From positions 129,009,996 through 129,073,995 of the forward strand of contig NC_061118.1 in NCBI RefSeq assembly GCF_002878395.1: DNA of 64,000 nucleotides. The letters are read 5' to 3'. A program made the translations under genes and the position numbers. The notes below the pieces were generated by a model. It searched no databases. It had not been told where the DNA came from and saw nothing but the letters and a program-made list of their open reading frames with translations. This DNA is from Capsicum annuum (Eukaryota; Streptophyta; Magnoliopsida; Solanales; Solanaceae). Below, piece after piece: positions 12,290-23,500 of this stretch. Positions within the stretch are counted from its first letter, which is position 1; each line of letters opens with the position of its first letter.

Positions 12290-12650
12290 TTTCTATAATA
12301 AATTGAGGCATAACATGAATGGAGCCAATCTATGCCGAGAATGACATCAAAATCTGCCATCTCTAGCTCTCAAGGTCTGCTGAAGTAACTTTCTGAAATA
12401 TCATAGCCGGACAGTTCCTGTATACCCGTCGGGCTATGATAGATTTACCCACTAGGGTAGAAACTGAGAAACACTTTGCTCGGATTTTTGGACTAACTCT
12501 AAAGTTAACCGCTATATACGGAGTTACGAAAGATAAAGAAGCTCCTGGATATAGCAAGGCATAAATATGTAAATGGATGATCTGTAATGTACCAGTGACC
12601 ACATCAGCATAATTTTCCAGATCTTCTCTAGGCTGAAGTGTATAATGCTT
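12290..12650 (-). pseudogene. Copy C retropepsin remnant
   Basis: Protease block at 12363-12602 with HIYALLYPGASLSFVTPYIA and VYRNCPAMIFQKVTSADLE. The active-site triad position reads Tyr-Pro-Gly-Ala-Ser; family relatives have an Asp where Tyr stands, so the catalytic residue is lost. A Pro rather than Thr or Ser follows, as in element F. It sits between the zinc knuckles and RT. Confidence 0.8.
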
Positions 12651-12739
12651 ATTTGGGCATTGCCCACTGGTGGCACTGGAAACGGCACCCTACTAATTTG
12701 GGTGACCTGACTGAGTTGAAGAATGAGTATGCTAACCCT

Positions 12740-13795
12740 AAGAACCTGACTGAGGACAATCTTTGACTATGTGGCCTGGCTTGCCACACCCAAAACAAAT
12801 ATCACTACCAGCTCTGCAGACGCCCTTGTGGTTTCTGCCATATGTCTGACAAAGAGGATTTATCCGAGAACTGCTGACACTACCCTGGGATTTAGAGTAT
12901 GACACCCTATCACTTTTACCATTTTGAACTTAGGTACTGGAGTACTAGTTGAGGACGAAGCTGGAACTAAAGATTTTGGACAAAACTTGGAATGATTACC
13001 ACCCTCTGACTTAGGCTGATTGAAATTAAAGCTACTTGTTTTAGCTCTCTTATTCTGCCTCTCTCTCTCTCTATTATTAGCCTCTTCTATCTACTGAGCA
13101 TGGTCCACGAGCTTGGATATGTGTATATCTTTAATCAACATTGCTTTTATATATTTCTTAACCACACTATCTGACATCCCAAATACGAACTTGCTCATTC
13201 TGGACCTATTATCTCCTACTAAATTGGGAGCATACTTGGATAACTGAGTAAACTTGAGGGAATACTCTTTCATACTTATACTACCTTGTCTGAGGTTGAT
13301 AAACTCTAACATCTTAGATTTTCTTAGTTCTAAGGGAAAGAATCTCTCTAGGAAAGTAGTAGGAAACTCTTCCCACTCTAAGGGCTCTATATCTGTGCCC
13401 CTGTCTACCTTCCACTTTTTAAACCACGTATGAGATACATCTTATAGCTGATAGGCAGCTAACTCAGCTTTCTCACTAGAAGTCACCCCCATAATATCTG
13501 TGACTTTTTAAACCTGATCGAGGATCTCCTGTGGAGTCTCTTCTGGCTTAGATCCTGAGAATAGGGGAGCATTCATTTGGATGAAGTCCCGAATCCTCGT
13601 TTTAGCAGTATTGACCACTGGATTGGCTGAAACAATAATTGGCTGTTCATTCTGAGCTACTATAGAGTTGGCTAGAGTAGTGAATGCAGCTCTAAATTTG
13701 GCATGGTAGATATGCTCATCCAGGGGATCTGCCTGAATGGGCTGAGGTACTGATAGATTTCTAGTTCTTCTTTCATTAGCCTTTTTGGGAGGCAT
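12740..13795 (-). pseudogene. Copy C gag remnant with zinc knuckles
   Basis: Gag of copy C. The start codon is at 13795-13793, giving MPPKKANERRTRN, followed by IRDFIQMNAPLFSGSKPEE at 13508-13600. The capsid tail is at 13091-13312 (MLEFINLRQGSISMKEYSLK and YAPNLVGDNRSRMSKFVFG). The two CCHC knuckles lie at about 12760-12870, where GKPGH-type and CRxGH-type blocks can be read in the reverse frame. A frameshift occurs near 13500 and several stops occur in the middle. This is the best-preserved gag N-terminus of the array. Confidence 0.85.
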
Positions 13796-14018
13796 GTTCT
13801 ATAAATGACAAAGAGGAAATGGATTAGACTGAGAGTTTAACTTGAGCTTATGATCGCTCACATGACATAAATACTGAAAGAAAGACAACTATTTCCTAAA
13901 ATATCTTTTATCTTTTCTCCATAAGTATGGCGTACTACACACCATGCACAAGACTCTACTAGATGCGGCTTTTAGATTTCCTTGAACACTATTGAACCTT
14001 AGGATTTAATACCAAGTT
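13796..14018 (-). other. Copy C leader and primer binding site
   Basis: Leader matching 33-257 and 6180-6396. At 14002-14015 the minus strand reads TTGGTATTAAATCC, two bases inside the LTR end. This resembles the initiator-Met tRNA site TGGTATCAGAGC used by many plant Gypsy elements, with changes of the kind expected from cytosine deamination and drift. Confidence 0.7.
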
Positions 14019-15682
14019 TGTAATGCCCCGAGTCGGTATCCCGGATGCTTCACGGTGCTTACGACCCCGAAGGACCATAAGCTAACCTATGACTGATATC
14101 TGCTTTGAGCACTGAATAATATACTAAAATAAATATGGAATAATAGGCTAAAATGACATAAGGTTCAAATATTTGAAATACTGCTAAAAATATCAAACTA
14201 TAATAATGATCTGTAAAACTGAATACTATCTAAAAACTAGTTTGAAAAGCCTTTAAACTGAACTGTCTAAAAGTAAAGTTAATGGGATAATCCCCTAAAT
14301 AACTCCATCTACTAAAATACTGAGTCTACTAAAATAATGAAATAAAAAAATATCCTCAAATGATGATGAATCATTGCTAATCTACTACTATTGGCTAAAT
14401 TTGAATGTATCTATGTGCTGTCGGGAACTTGAGCATCCAAACCAATGATATTTTACATCATAGCGCAAAGAAATAGTATACATCAGTACGTGGAATATGC
14501 TAGTATGCCAGATGAGGTAAGGATGAATGCAAGGGTTTATATGCATGAACAATAACTGAATGAATAATATAGAGTAACTAAACATGAGAGTATATAGATA
14601 ACTTATAATACTATAAAAATTGAATATGCATCATTGTGCATATAAAAAAATACTGTGACTGAGCTTGTCTGAAGCTAAGTCTTGAGTTCTAATACTGAGT
14701 AATTAATATCTGAAGTTACTGATAACTGAGTTACTAATACTATTGACTATATTTAACAGTCCTGATTCTATAGAAATTTATCAAGTTCTATTCTAAAGAC
14801 TGAAACTGAGATTGTGGAAGGTAATCATCTAACCAATATGCCCCAAATAAGATAACTGAGTTGGGGTCTAACTTATGACCCCAGTTGGAAGGGTGTCAGT
14901 ACTGTGCCATGGGTAAAGACATTGGAGAGTTACCCTCACCTCGTAGGTACTCTAATGAGAATGGTGGAACCCTTATTTTTCAGGTTAAAATACCTCACCA
15001 ACCCTCAACTGAAAGGTTTAATGTCTTCACCTATGTTGGCTACATAGTTTTTAAATATAAGGTTACTTCTAGAGATCATACCCTCTACGAATAGGTGAGC
15101 CCCTATCCTTGGGTTCACTCTGTGCTAAATCCTACTCCCAACTGAAAGACACTGAATTGAGTATACTAAACTGGACTGAGCTGATACTAAGCTTACTGTG
15201 TTTTCCTGAGTTTGGTAACTAACTGAATTCTACTGAGTCCTATAGCTGACTCAAAGTACTACTGATAATGACATGACTGAGATTCTGTAACTTACACTGG
15301 CTCTATGCACACAACTAAATTATTCGGTAATTAATACCCTAGGACTCAATAGTATGAAAAATAAAGCTTAGCATGATCTTAAGATACACAAAAATATACA
15401 CTTGTCCATAATTTACTGATAAGGGCATTTCATCAAACACTTGTAAGGGATAAGCTTATACATGATTGGGGAATACATGCTATCATATTATAATGGAACT
15501 ATCGCCATAACTTCTTATTCGGTTATCGAATTTAGGAAAATTTTATATCATTGGAAAGCTAGTTCAATTTTCTACGCAATGGAAGGCTCTAAACTGAAAA
15601 ATATAGAGAGTTTCAAAAATTTTATTTTATATAACTCATAAACTGAGAGTTAAGGTAAGCTTGAGAAATATGAGGTATTATA
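14019..15682 (-). repeat. LTR3 of the tandem Tekay array (internally deleted)
   Basis: 5' LTR of copy C. The lower end TGTAATGCCCC at 14019 faces the primer site. The upper end GGTATTATA at 15682 marks the LTR start (TG decayed to TA). Against LTR2 it lacks about 835 bp (equivalent to about 7842-8677) at a junction near 15503. This removes the same GC-rich dyad cluster that LTR1 has lost through a different deletion. It is visibly more diverged from LTR2 than LTR1 is. It abuts a truncated LTR of the family-2 element directly. Confidence 0.85.
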
Positions 15683-16971
15683 GTTACCGTGATCGTGGCC
15701 TGAGGGTCAAGATCGCAATAAGACAATAAGTCAAGCAGAGTGCGATGAAAATACTGTTACTGTAATTACAGTGTCACGATTGTGCTCCAAAGATAGCAAT
15801 CACGGTAGAGCAGAAAAGTTTCTAAGGCATATTTGTAATATTTAGTAAATGTTGAATTGGGGATTAAATAGGGGTTTTTAATTCATTTTTCTCACCAACT
15901 TTTATCTTAAATATTATCCTATCCTTAGTTTATGGTTTATTACTCGGAGCTTGAACTTATAATAATTTAAGGCAAGAATTAATTAGAGAAACTGCAAAGT
16001 GAAGGATTAGCAAACCCCATTGAGGATTCATTGGAATTTAAAGTGTGGTTTGCATTCTCTTTATTTGTCATGAATCAACTTGATGGATATTTTGGTATAT
16101 TTTTGTTTATTATCTTTATGAGTTGCTAGTTCATCCTCTTGGGATTATGTTGGAATAGTGTGCATTTATGTGTGGATTGTGATTTATTTTTGTATATGCT
16201 AATGTGTTGACCTTGGGTTCTCCTATTGCTTGAGTAAATTGATTGGGATTTATGGGTGAAAGCCCCAAATACTCAAAATGGGTTTGTGGGTGAAAACCCA
16301 AGCTCTTGGAAGCCTAAACCATCATTGAAAAAAGGGTTAGGGTGAACTTTAGGAACCCTTATCATCCTTGAAAGAGGGATGTGGGAATCAAGGCAATAAT
16401 ATATAATTATCGGGTTTAGTTTGCTAATTTTTACTATCTTAGACATAAGGGTGAATATGAGGTTGACTATCCCTTTGGTACCACCCTAGAAATAGGGGTG
16501 CCTAAATTAGGTATTGGATGGCTTTAATTGACACACTCATTAGGTACTCAAAAAAAGTCAATAAGTGATATATTTGAGGTTTTATTGAAGAACTAGCCTC
16601 AAGGATTTTAAACCTAGCCTACCACTTGATCAACGATTAGAATTTGCATCGAATTATCATGTTCCTATGCATAACTTTCCCCTAGAAAAGCATAGTCTTA
16701 AGATCCATTTTAATTGGTTAAACTCCAATTATTCTTAGTCTTGAATTAGTCGTTTAGATGTCCAAAATTAATTATATCTTTGAAAATGTTTAAAACCCCT
16801 AGTTTTTACATATTTGTATCTTTAGTTTGAATTTAGTAAGTACTTTCATTTCGAACTTACCTATTCTCCACTCACATTGTTCCTTGTAGATTTGACCTTG
16901 ACTCTTGTTGGGTTATTACATTGATAATGACCACCTTGCATTTAAATTGAGGTGTAAGTTGAGCTTTATTA
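15683..16971 (+). repeat. Family-2 LTR, 5'-truncated left copy
   Basis: Matches 23734-25023 (the 3' LTR of the pol-less element). It lacks roughly the first 230 bp, starting exactly where Tekay LTR3 ends, so the array probably inserted inside this LTR. It ends GAGCTTTATTA, equivalent to GAGCATTATCA of the complete LTR. A 9-bp inverted repeat TACCGTGAT (15685-15693) / ATCACGGTA (15799-15807) brackets a segment of dyad motifs. Confidence 0.8.
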
Positions 16972-17815
16972 ATCTCAAACACTCTATCAGAGTCCTTGAG
17001 GACTTATGTTTTTTCTGGTTTACCAGCTTCAGGTGTAAGTATCATTTACTCTTCATGTTTATGGGGGGTAATTCGTGTTCATGAAGGGTCAAGATATTGA
17101 CAAGCACATTTACAAGCCTTCTTCTTTTCATTCACGATGCGGGTCAGCTCCAACCTAGTCCAGTTCTTTTTTCATGATCATAGCTTATTATCTGCATTTG
17201 CGATGGTCCTCTTCCCTTGACTTCATATTCCTGACCACTTAGTTGTATTTGCAAAGGGTATTGTTCTTTCTCATCGCCTTTGCAAAGGTCAAATCCCTAG
17301 TAGTATACAATCCTATTTTCCCTATTTTCTAAAATTATTTTCATGCGCATATCCACCATTTTAGCCCTAGGAGCCCAATAAACTTATGGAAAATCATCTA
17401 TTGGGGTTGAGGATGAGTAGAGGGTGTTAAGATGATCATTTCCCAATAATTTCTTTATAATTTTCCGCCCTAAATTATTCGTAAAATCTAGATTTTCTCT
17501 TTTATTTTCCTTAACCTTCGCGGCTGATTTAAGCCCTAATTGAGACTTCATTTGTGCACAACATTGAGCAAACATTCATTGTCCTTCAAGGTACCTCTTG
17601 ATGTATTTAATTTTTGAATTCCATTAGTAGGCCCCATAGGCCTATTATTGATCCAATTTTGGGCCTGGAATTTTATATAGCATTGTGGGTATCATTTTAA
17701 TTTGATAAACTTTTAGATTATGAGTTTTATAGTGCAACGACATATCAAGAATGTGTATCAAGTATGAGTAACTTGTGGAAGATTCAAGTTTATGATTCGA
17801 CATTAATGTAGGTGG
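16972..17815 (+). repeat. Flank repeat, left copy
   Basis: About 840 bp matching 25024-25865, which follows the 3' LTR of the pol-less element. Both copies begin with AATCTC directly after the LTR end and share blocks such as GTTTATGGGGGGTA and TAGGCCCCATAGGCC. Similarity stops at about 17815 near a shared TAGGT. No gene is seen; by its style it may be part of another LTR that hosted the insertion. Confidence 0.8.
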
Positions 17816-18406
17816 ATAGATAGATATGGTATTACCATATATCCCTCTCTTTTCTTATCTATTCATATTATTGATATATCTTTTAATCTTGTATTACTAC
17901 TATAAATCCTTCCTTCAATCTTCATTTGTATATTAGCTAGTGATATACAGTATTGCACTTTAGTTCTTGAATAATATTAGAATAGGATAGTCTATCTTTA
18001 TTTCTTCCTTAGCATTATTATATTTAGTTTTTTAGATAATTTCTTGTAGTATTTATTCTTGATTTATATTTTATTTATGGTTGCATTATCTTTGGAGCTC
18101 TGCCAGCTGATGCCTACTAAGTACCACACATTTGGTATTCATATTACATTTTTGTAACTTGCTGATCATAGTACGCATTTTTGCTGTTGATGTATGCATT
18201 GAGTAGAGATTCGATGGATCAGAGATTTAGGGTGAGCTCCTGACATTCGGATTATTTTTACTCTACCTCGTATTGTTTAGACTTGTCTCTATTTTGTATT
18301 TATGAGATGGTTTGTACCTGCATATTTATTCAATATTTCCTTTGTACTCTGATTGTATTAGAAGCTCTTGTACTAACATCACCATGTCTTTGGTTTGTTT
18401 TGTATA
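17816..18406 (+). repeat. Probable fragment of another Gypsy LTR
   Basis: AT-rich, no coding capacity. The second half resembles the end regions of Solanaceae Gypsy LTRs by wording (TGCCTACTAAGTAC, GAAGCTCTTGTACTAACATCACC). That resemblance is from memory. It has no partner elsewhere in the window that I can see. It ends where the truncated 5' LTR of the pol-less element begins. Confidence 0.4.
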
Positions 18407-19514
18407 GGAAAATATGGAATTGGGGATGAAATAGGGGTTTTTAGTTCATTTTTCACACCCTCTTTTACCATAGATAATATCCTATCCTTTGTTTAGGGTT
18501 TATCACTTGGAGCTTGGAGCTTGAATTTTACTAATTTGAGGTAAGAACTAATTAAAGAAACTCCAAAGTGAAGGATTGGCAAATCCCATTGAGGATTCAT
18601 TGGAATTTAAAGTATGGTTTGCATTCTCTTTGTTTGTCATGAATAAAATTAATGGAGATTTTGGTATATTTTGGTTTATTATTTTTCTAAGTTGCTAGTT
18701 CTTCCCCTTGGGAATATGTCAGAATAGGGAGCATTTATGTGTGGGTTGTGATTCATTTGTGTATATGCTAATGTGTTGGTGTCGGGTTCTACTATGAGTG
18801 AAAGCCCTAAATACCTAAAATGGGTTTGTGGGTGAATACCCCAAGCCCTTGAAAGCCAAAACCATTCTTGAAAGAGGGGTTTGGGTGAACATTAGGAACC
18901 CTCATTATCCGTGAAAGAGGATGTGGGAACCAAAAAAAATAATAGATAATTATCGGGTTTAGTTTGCTAATTTTCACCATCTTAGACATAAGGGTGAATA
19001 TGAGTTTGACTATCCCTTGGGTACCATCCTAGAAATAAGGGAGCCTAACTGAGGTATAGGGTGGCTTTAATTGAAACACTCATTAGATTTTTGAAAGAGT
19101 AAATGAGTGACATCCTTTTGGTTTTGTTGAAGAACTAGCCTCAAGGATTTTAAACCTTGCCTACCACATCATCAACGATTAGAATTTGCACCAAATTATC
19201 ATGTTCCAATGCATAACTTGCCCTTAGGAAAGCATAGTCCTAAGATCCATTTTAATTTATTATACTACAATTCTTCTTAGTCTTGAATTAGTCTTTCACG
19301 TGCCCAAAATTAATCATATCATTGAAAACGTTTAAAATCCCTCAATTTTTACATCTTTGTATCATAAGTTTGAATTTAGAAAGTACTTTTATTTCAAACT
19401 TACCCATTTTCCACTCACATTGGTCCTCGTGGATTTGACCCCATCTGTTGTTGGGTTATTATATTGGCAACGATCGGCTTGCACTTAGATTGACGTGTAA
19501 GTTGAGCGTTATCA
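18407..19514 (+). repeat. 5' LTR of the pol-less element (5'-truncated)
   Basis: Aligns with about 23888-25023 of the 3' LTR, starting at GGAAAATATGGAATTGG and ending GAGCGTTATCA. About 390 bp of the LTR's start, including the dyad-rich segment, is missing. The last bases TTATCA mirror the TGATAA at the start of the 3' LTR. Confidence 0.85.
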
Positions 19515-19518
19515 AAAA

Positions 19519-19536
19519 TGGCACCGTTGTTGGGGA
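19519..19536 (+). other. Primer binding site, tRNA-Asp type
   Basis: TGGCACCGTTGTTGGGGA lies four bases inside the LTR. It differs from the tRNA-Asp-complementary site TGGCGCCGTTGCCGGGGA, common in plant Tat/Athila Gypsy elements, at three positions, all G-to-A or C-to-T changes as expected from loss of methylated cytosines. Confidence 0.75.
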
Positions 19537-19665
19537 ATAATTTGGCGTATTGAGTAAGTGTGAAGTTTTAGCCTATTTGCTTGAATTCAAACCTGTAAAT
19601 ATTTGTTTGTGATTTTATTTTATTTCTTGTGTTAGGTAGATTTATATTTTAGTTTACTTATCATT

Positions 19666-20818
19666 ATGGCATCTTGGAATGAATGTGAGTTTGGTGGTTG
19701 GAAATCTTTTCTTGATAATCCATGTCCATATTGTGATTGACCCCACTTTTGGCAATATTGTAGCTATGCTCCCCGAAGAGAGATGTGTGCACTATCTCGA
19801 TCCTACCGGGAGTATGATTGTTCTTTATGTGGTGGCCAAGTTGGCCATTAGGGTGATTATCCAAATGACCCTACCCCCGTTATGCTAACCCGATTGCTAG
19901 TTCTTCTTATGATTTTGATAGATCTTATGATGAAGCAAAGGAAGAATGAAGCATAGGAAATAATGGGATTGAAGCAATGCTTCAACTTATCTTGGATCGG
20001 GTAGAAACAATGGGAGATGACATACAACTCATGTATCAAGACACAAGAGCATATAAAACGGAAGTCAAAAGGATAGAGGAAGTAGGTATGGAGGCAATTT
20101 TTTCAAATACCATGGGTATGCCCACTCTTCCAAATAATCTCAATGTTGATGAATCCTCGGTGATTTCCCAACCAACTGAACCAAACATGAGAGAAGATGC
20201 AAAGATTGAGGAAATGGTACTAGAGTCGAAAGAAAAAGCCAAACAAATTTATTATGAAGGCTCTAGTCCATTTCAGGGAGAGAATGTCAAAATGGATGCA
20301 ACTCCAAAATTAGGGAGAAGACATCACTCGAACCGTTTTCAACATTATGCTTGGTAGATGTGATGAAAGTCGAACCACCCAAGCAAATGATGAATTTTGG
20401 AAATGAGGAGGAAAATCCATTTATTTTGGAGTTTGTCGTTCCAAAAGGGGAAAATGAAGACCCTCACTTGAAGGTCAATAAATGCAAAATTCAGTGTGTA
20501 ACAAGTGAATTTTTGATGCTCTCACCGATACCCAACGAGCCTATTAGAAAGTTTGAAGTGAAGTTGGGTAAAAGGTTTAAATCTTTAAAGTGGTGAGATA
20601 GAAAATATTTTATTGTGTCCTCACCTTTCCCAAAATGCCTAAAATATGTGTTGATCAAAAGTTGGTTCGCCGTTTCAAGTCTTCCAAATAAAGACATAAA
20701 TTTGATAGGCAAAAAATGTCATGCCGTGACTTTAACTAAGGCGCTTCTTAGGAGGCAAATCAAGGAATTTTTCTTGATGTTTTATAATGTTTTCAATTCA
20801 TTTTTAGATTGTTTTTGA
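19666..20818 (+). pseudogene. Decayed zinc-knuckle ORF of the pol-less element
   Basis: The ORF starts at ATG 19666 (MASWNECEFGGWKSF) and continues through stops at 19738 and 19849. It has a Cys-rich head: CPYC, later CSLCGGQVGH with a Tyr where a last Cys would be expected, i.e. a CCHC-like knuckle. A frameshift near 19875 leads into a helical, charged stretch at 19977-20350 (MLQLILDRVETMGDDIQ, EVKRIEE). A second shift near 20350 leads to MVDVMKVEPPKQMMNFGNE and FILEFVVPKGENEDPH, and after a stop at 20594 to LLRRQIKEF, ending at 20818. Nothing in it resembles capsid, protease or polymerase. A Gag-like or nucleic-acid-binding role is only suggested by the knuckle. I do not recognise the family with certainty. 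Confidence 0.65.
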
Positions 20819-23483
20819 GTGTTTATAGGTGATAGCACAAGTTGGAATAGGTACCTCAAGAATAAAATCCCAGATAAGTATATTCGACTTTCTTTTAATC
20901 ACCTTTCTCTCTTTAGTAAACTTACAAGGTATGATCATTAAAATACGAATGATGATCATATGCCCCCGGAGGGCTTTCAGGGACTGGGGAAGACGGGTGG
21001 ATTATAGAGCTAGGGTAGGGGCAAATCAAAGGCCCATCAGGATTGGGCATGGACGAACCTTGACTGGGCCAGCATTGATGAAAAAAGAAAAACTTCCCCC
21101 ATCACATCATTAACCGGTGTAGGATTCAAGATCAGGTCCAGGATTCGAGTCAAATCGACCTTCCCTCTCATCTCAGGGTGAGGCAAGGAATTGTTTCAAA
21201 TGTTCGTTGTTCAATATCTTGGCTGCTCAAGAAGTTTGACTAGTTGCTCCATTCCATGGTTTCTTTTGGTTCAAATTTAATTCATTTGAACTTAATTTGA
21301 TAGAATGTGATTTTTGGGATGGATATTTTTGAATGTGTGCCTTGTCTCAAATGCTAAATTGCAAAATTCTTGCTTTCGTACACTAGTGCACCATGTGTTT
21401 GATGAAACACCCACCTGAGGTTTGTTTTTTTAATTAAGTGGTGGGTGATTTAAATGGGTTAGTATGATTACAAGTGGTGTGTTTGGTGATGAATTAGTGC
21501 ATTGGGCTTGTTCACATGTGTTGTTATTTTACCTATTTAAGCCCTTACTTTACATGCACACCACACGTTTGTTAAAGTGTCAACAAGAGAGAAATGTCTT
21601 ATATGCTTGTAAAGGTTAATGTAAACTTTCTAGGGGCATTGTGTGATCATTTTTGGAGTATAACTTTGAGTCCAATCGATCTTAAAAGTGGCATAACAAG
21701 TGGTTTTTTGTTTAAATTGTGGATGAATATTGTGTCCATGGTGTAATCTATTAGTGTGCTTATCATAGCCTATTCGAGTGAAGTCTAAGTAACCCGAGGG
21801 ACATGATTGCCTTGCCCTAGATAGATTGGGTGATGTCATTCTTAAGGGTAAAGGGTCATTTGTTTTTCCATTGGTGCCATAAGTGTCTTATGAACTAAAT
21901 GGACAATATCTGGAGCTGTGAGGAAAGAATCCCATGAAGTGCAATGAAAATGTTGTCTTGATTCACCCAAGTTTTTCTTTAATTGTTTAGGAAGAGGCAA
22001 AAGCTCAAAAATTCTTTCAAAATGTCTTTGGCAAGAAATGAAATGATAGTTTTCTTTTTGAAAAAAAAAGAGAGAGATCAAGGATGTTTTTGAGTTTTCT
22101 TTTGAGTGAGACCATTAAATTCAATTTTTGGCTCTCTTTACAAGGATGAGTCATGACTCGGAGTAACTTATTAATCTCAAATTGCTCAAATTGGTTTGGA
22201 GATTAACTTTTTGCTCTATGAGTATGATGCCATGGGTGGTGAGATGTTTGAATAATTTTTGTAGATATGTGTAGTCTAGAACTTGCCCCTAGTGTGTTCA
22301 AAGAGAAATCCTAGACAAACTTGATTTGGAGAATAACCCAAGGCCATTTTTGACCCGTCACATAGCCAAATTCCCAACTTAACATTTTTTCCCTTGTTAA
22401 CCTCTTTGAGCCTTTTTACCCATTATTTTTTCTTTGAATAGTGATAACCTTAAAAAACACCTAAGAAATTTTTAAATTCTTCTTTTTGGCACTTAACCTC
22501 CTTTGATGCATTGAATGATTCAATGTAATGGAATGTAGGTGAAAGCTTAAGATTGGGGGGGGGGGATTAATGTGATATGCTAAGATGCATCAAGAAAGGT
22601 GTATGTGAGGTGGTCAAATAATTTTCTTAAGGGATGAGAGACATACTTGATGGTAATTGTTTTTAGCCTAGTCCATAAATGTGATGAGAAATGAGGCAAA
22701 TAAGGGGGATAAGAAGAGCTTAAAGTTAGAAAGCCTCTTGAAAAAGCCAAAGCAATAAAGAAAGAAAATTATGGCTTTGAATTATTTTGTAAATGCTAAT
22801 AAAAAAAGGGAAAATGGAAAATGAGTTGAAGAGGATAAGGTGGATAGTTTGAAAATCTTAGGGTGGAAGGGGTCGAGGAATTGCATTGAAGGAGGTATTT
22901 TAGTCACTTGATCCATAGATATTTCTTCCTGCACTTTAAACCTTCATATTGACCTGCAAGACCTTGGTGATTCCAAACTAGGTAAGTCTACATTAGTGGA
23001 AAAAAACACAAGGGGCAATCCTATGTTTCTACTCATTATAATTAAATTTCTTTGCGAGAGCGAGTGTAAATTTTATCATTATCTAAGCTCCTTTAGAAAT
23101 TTCAATGTCTTTTGTATGTGTGGATATAACTCTTGCTTGTGAGTGGTATCGATACTTTAGAGTAGAGAGTGAAACCTTACTACCGATTTGGGTAAACGGG
23201 TGAAGTAAGTTGCATTGTGAAGATGGAGAAACTTTTTGAAGATTTTGTGTTTCCTATTAAGATGCTTTGTTGATCTGGAAGATTCATTTCATACAAACTT
23301 ACATCTTTGTTGTATAATATGTGCTTTTTGAAAAATTTTGGTTCACTTGTTGCCATGACATGTTTGGAAAGTCTTTGTAGAGCTTTTTAGATTAGTCCTT
23401 TAGTATAATTTTCTTTTGGGTGAAATTTAGTTAAATACCCTATTTTGTTGAATTGTTCTTGGCTTCTTAAGGACAAGCAATAG
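20819..23483 (+). other. Long non-coding interior of the pol-less element
   Basis: About 2.7 kb with no credible coding frame on either strand; short open frames here are low-complexity or antisense. It is AT-rich with purine-rich patches, including a run of 11 G at 22555-22565. It ends in the polypurine tract. Long non-coding interiors are characteristic of LARD elements. Confidence 0.65.
22545..22565 (+). other. Internal polypurine-like tract with G11
   Basis: AGCTTAAGATTG followed by a G run (22555-22565). The lead-in resembles that of the terminal tract at 23484-23500 (TTAAGTTTGGGGG). It could be a second, central plus-strand priming site or merely a slippage-expanded G run. Confidence 0.35.
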
Positions 23484-23500
23484 TTTAAGTTTGGGGGTGT
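23484..23500 (+). other. Polypurine tract of the pol-less element
   Basis: TTAAGTTTGGGGGTGT directly precedes TGATAAGTCG, the start of the 3' LTR. This wording is widespread before the 3' LTR of plant Gypsy elements. Confidence 0.8.

Noticed and set aside
19519..19536. tRNA gene
   Set aside because: Only 18 bases complementary to a tRNA 3' end, placed just inside an LTR; it is a primer binding site.
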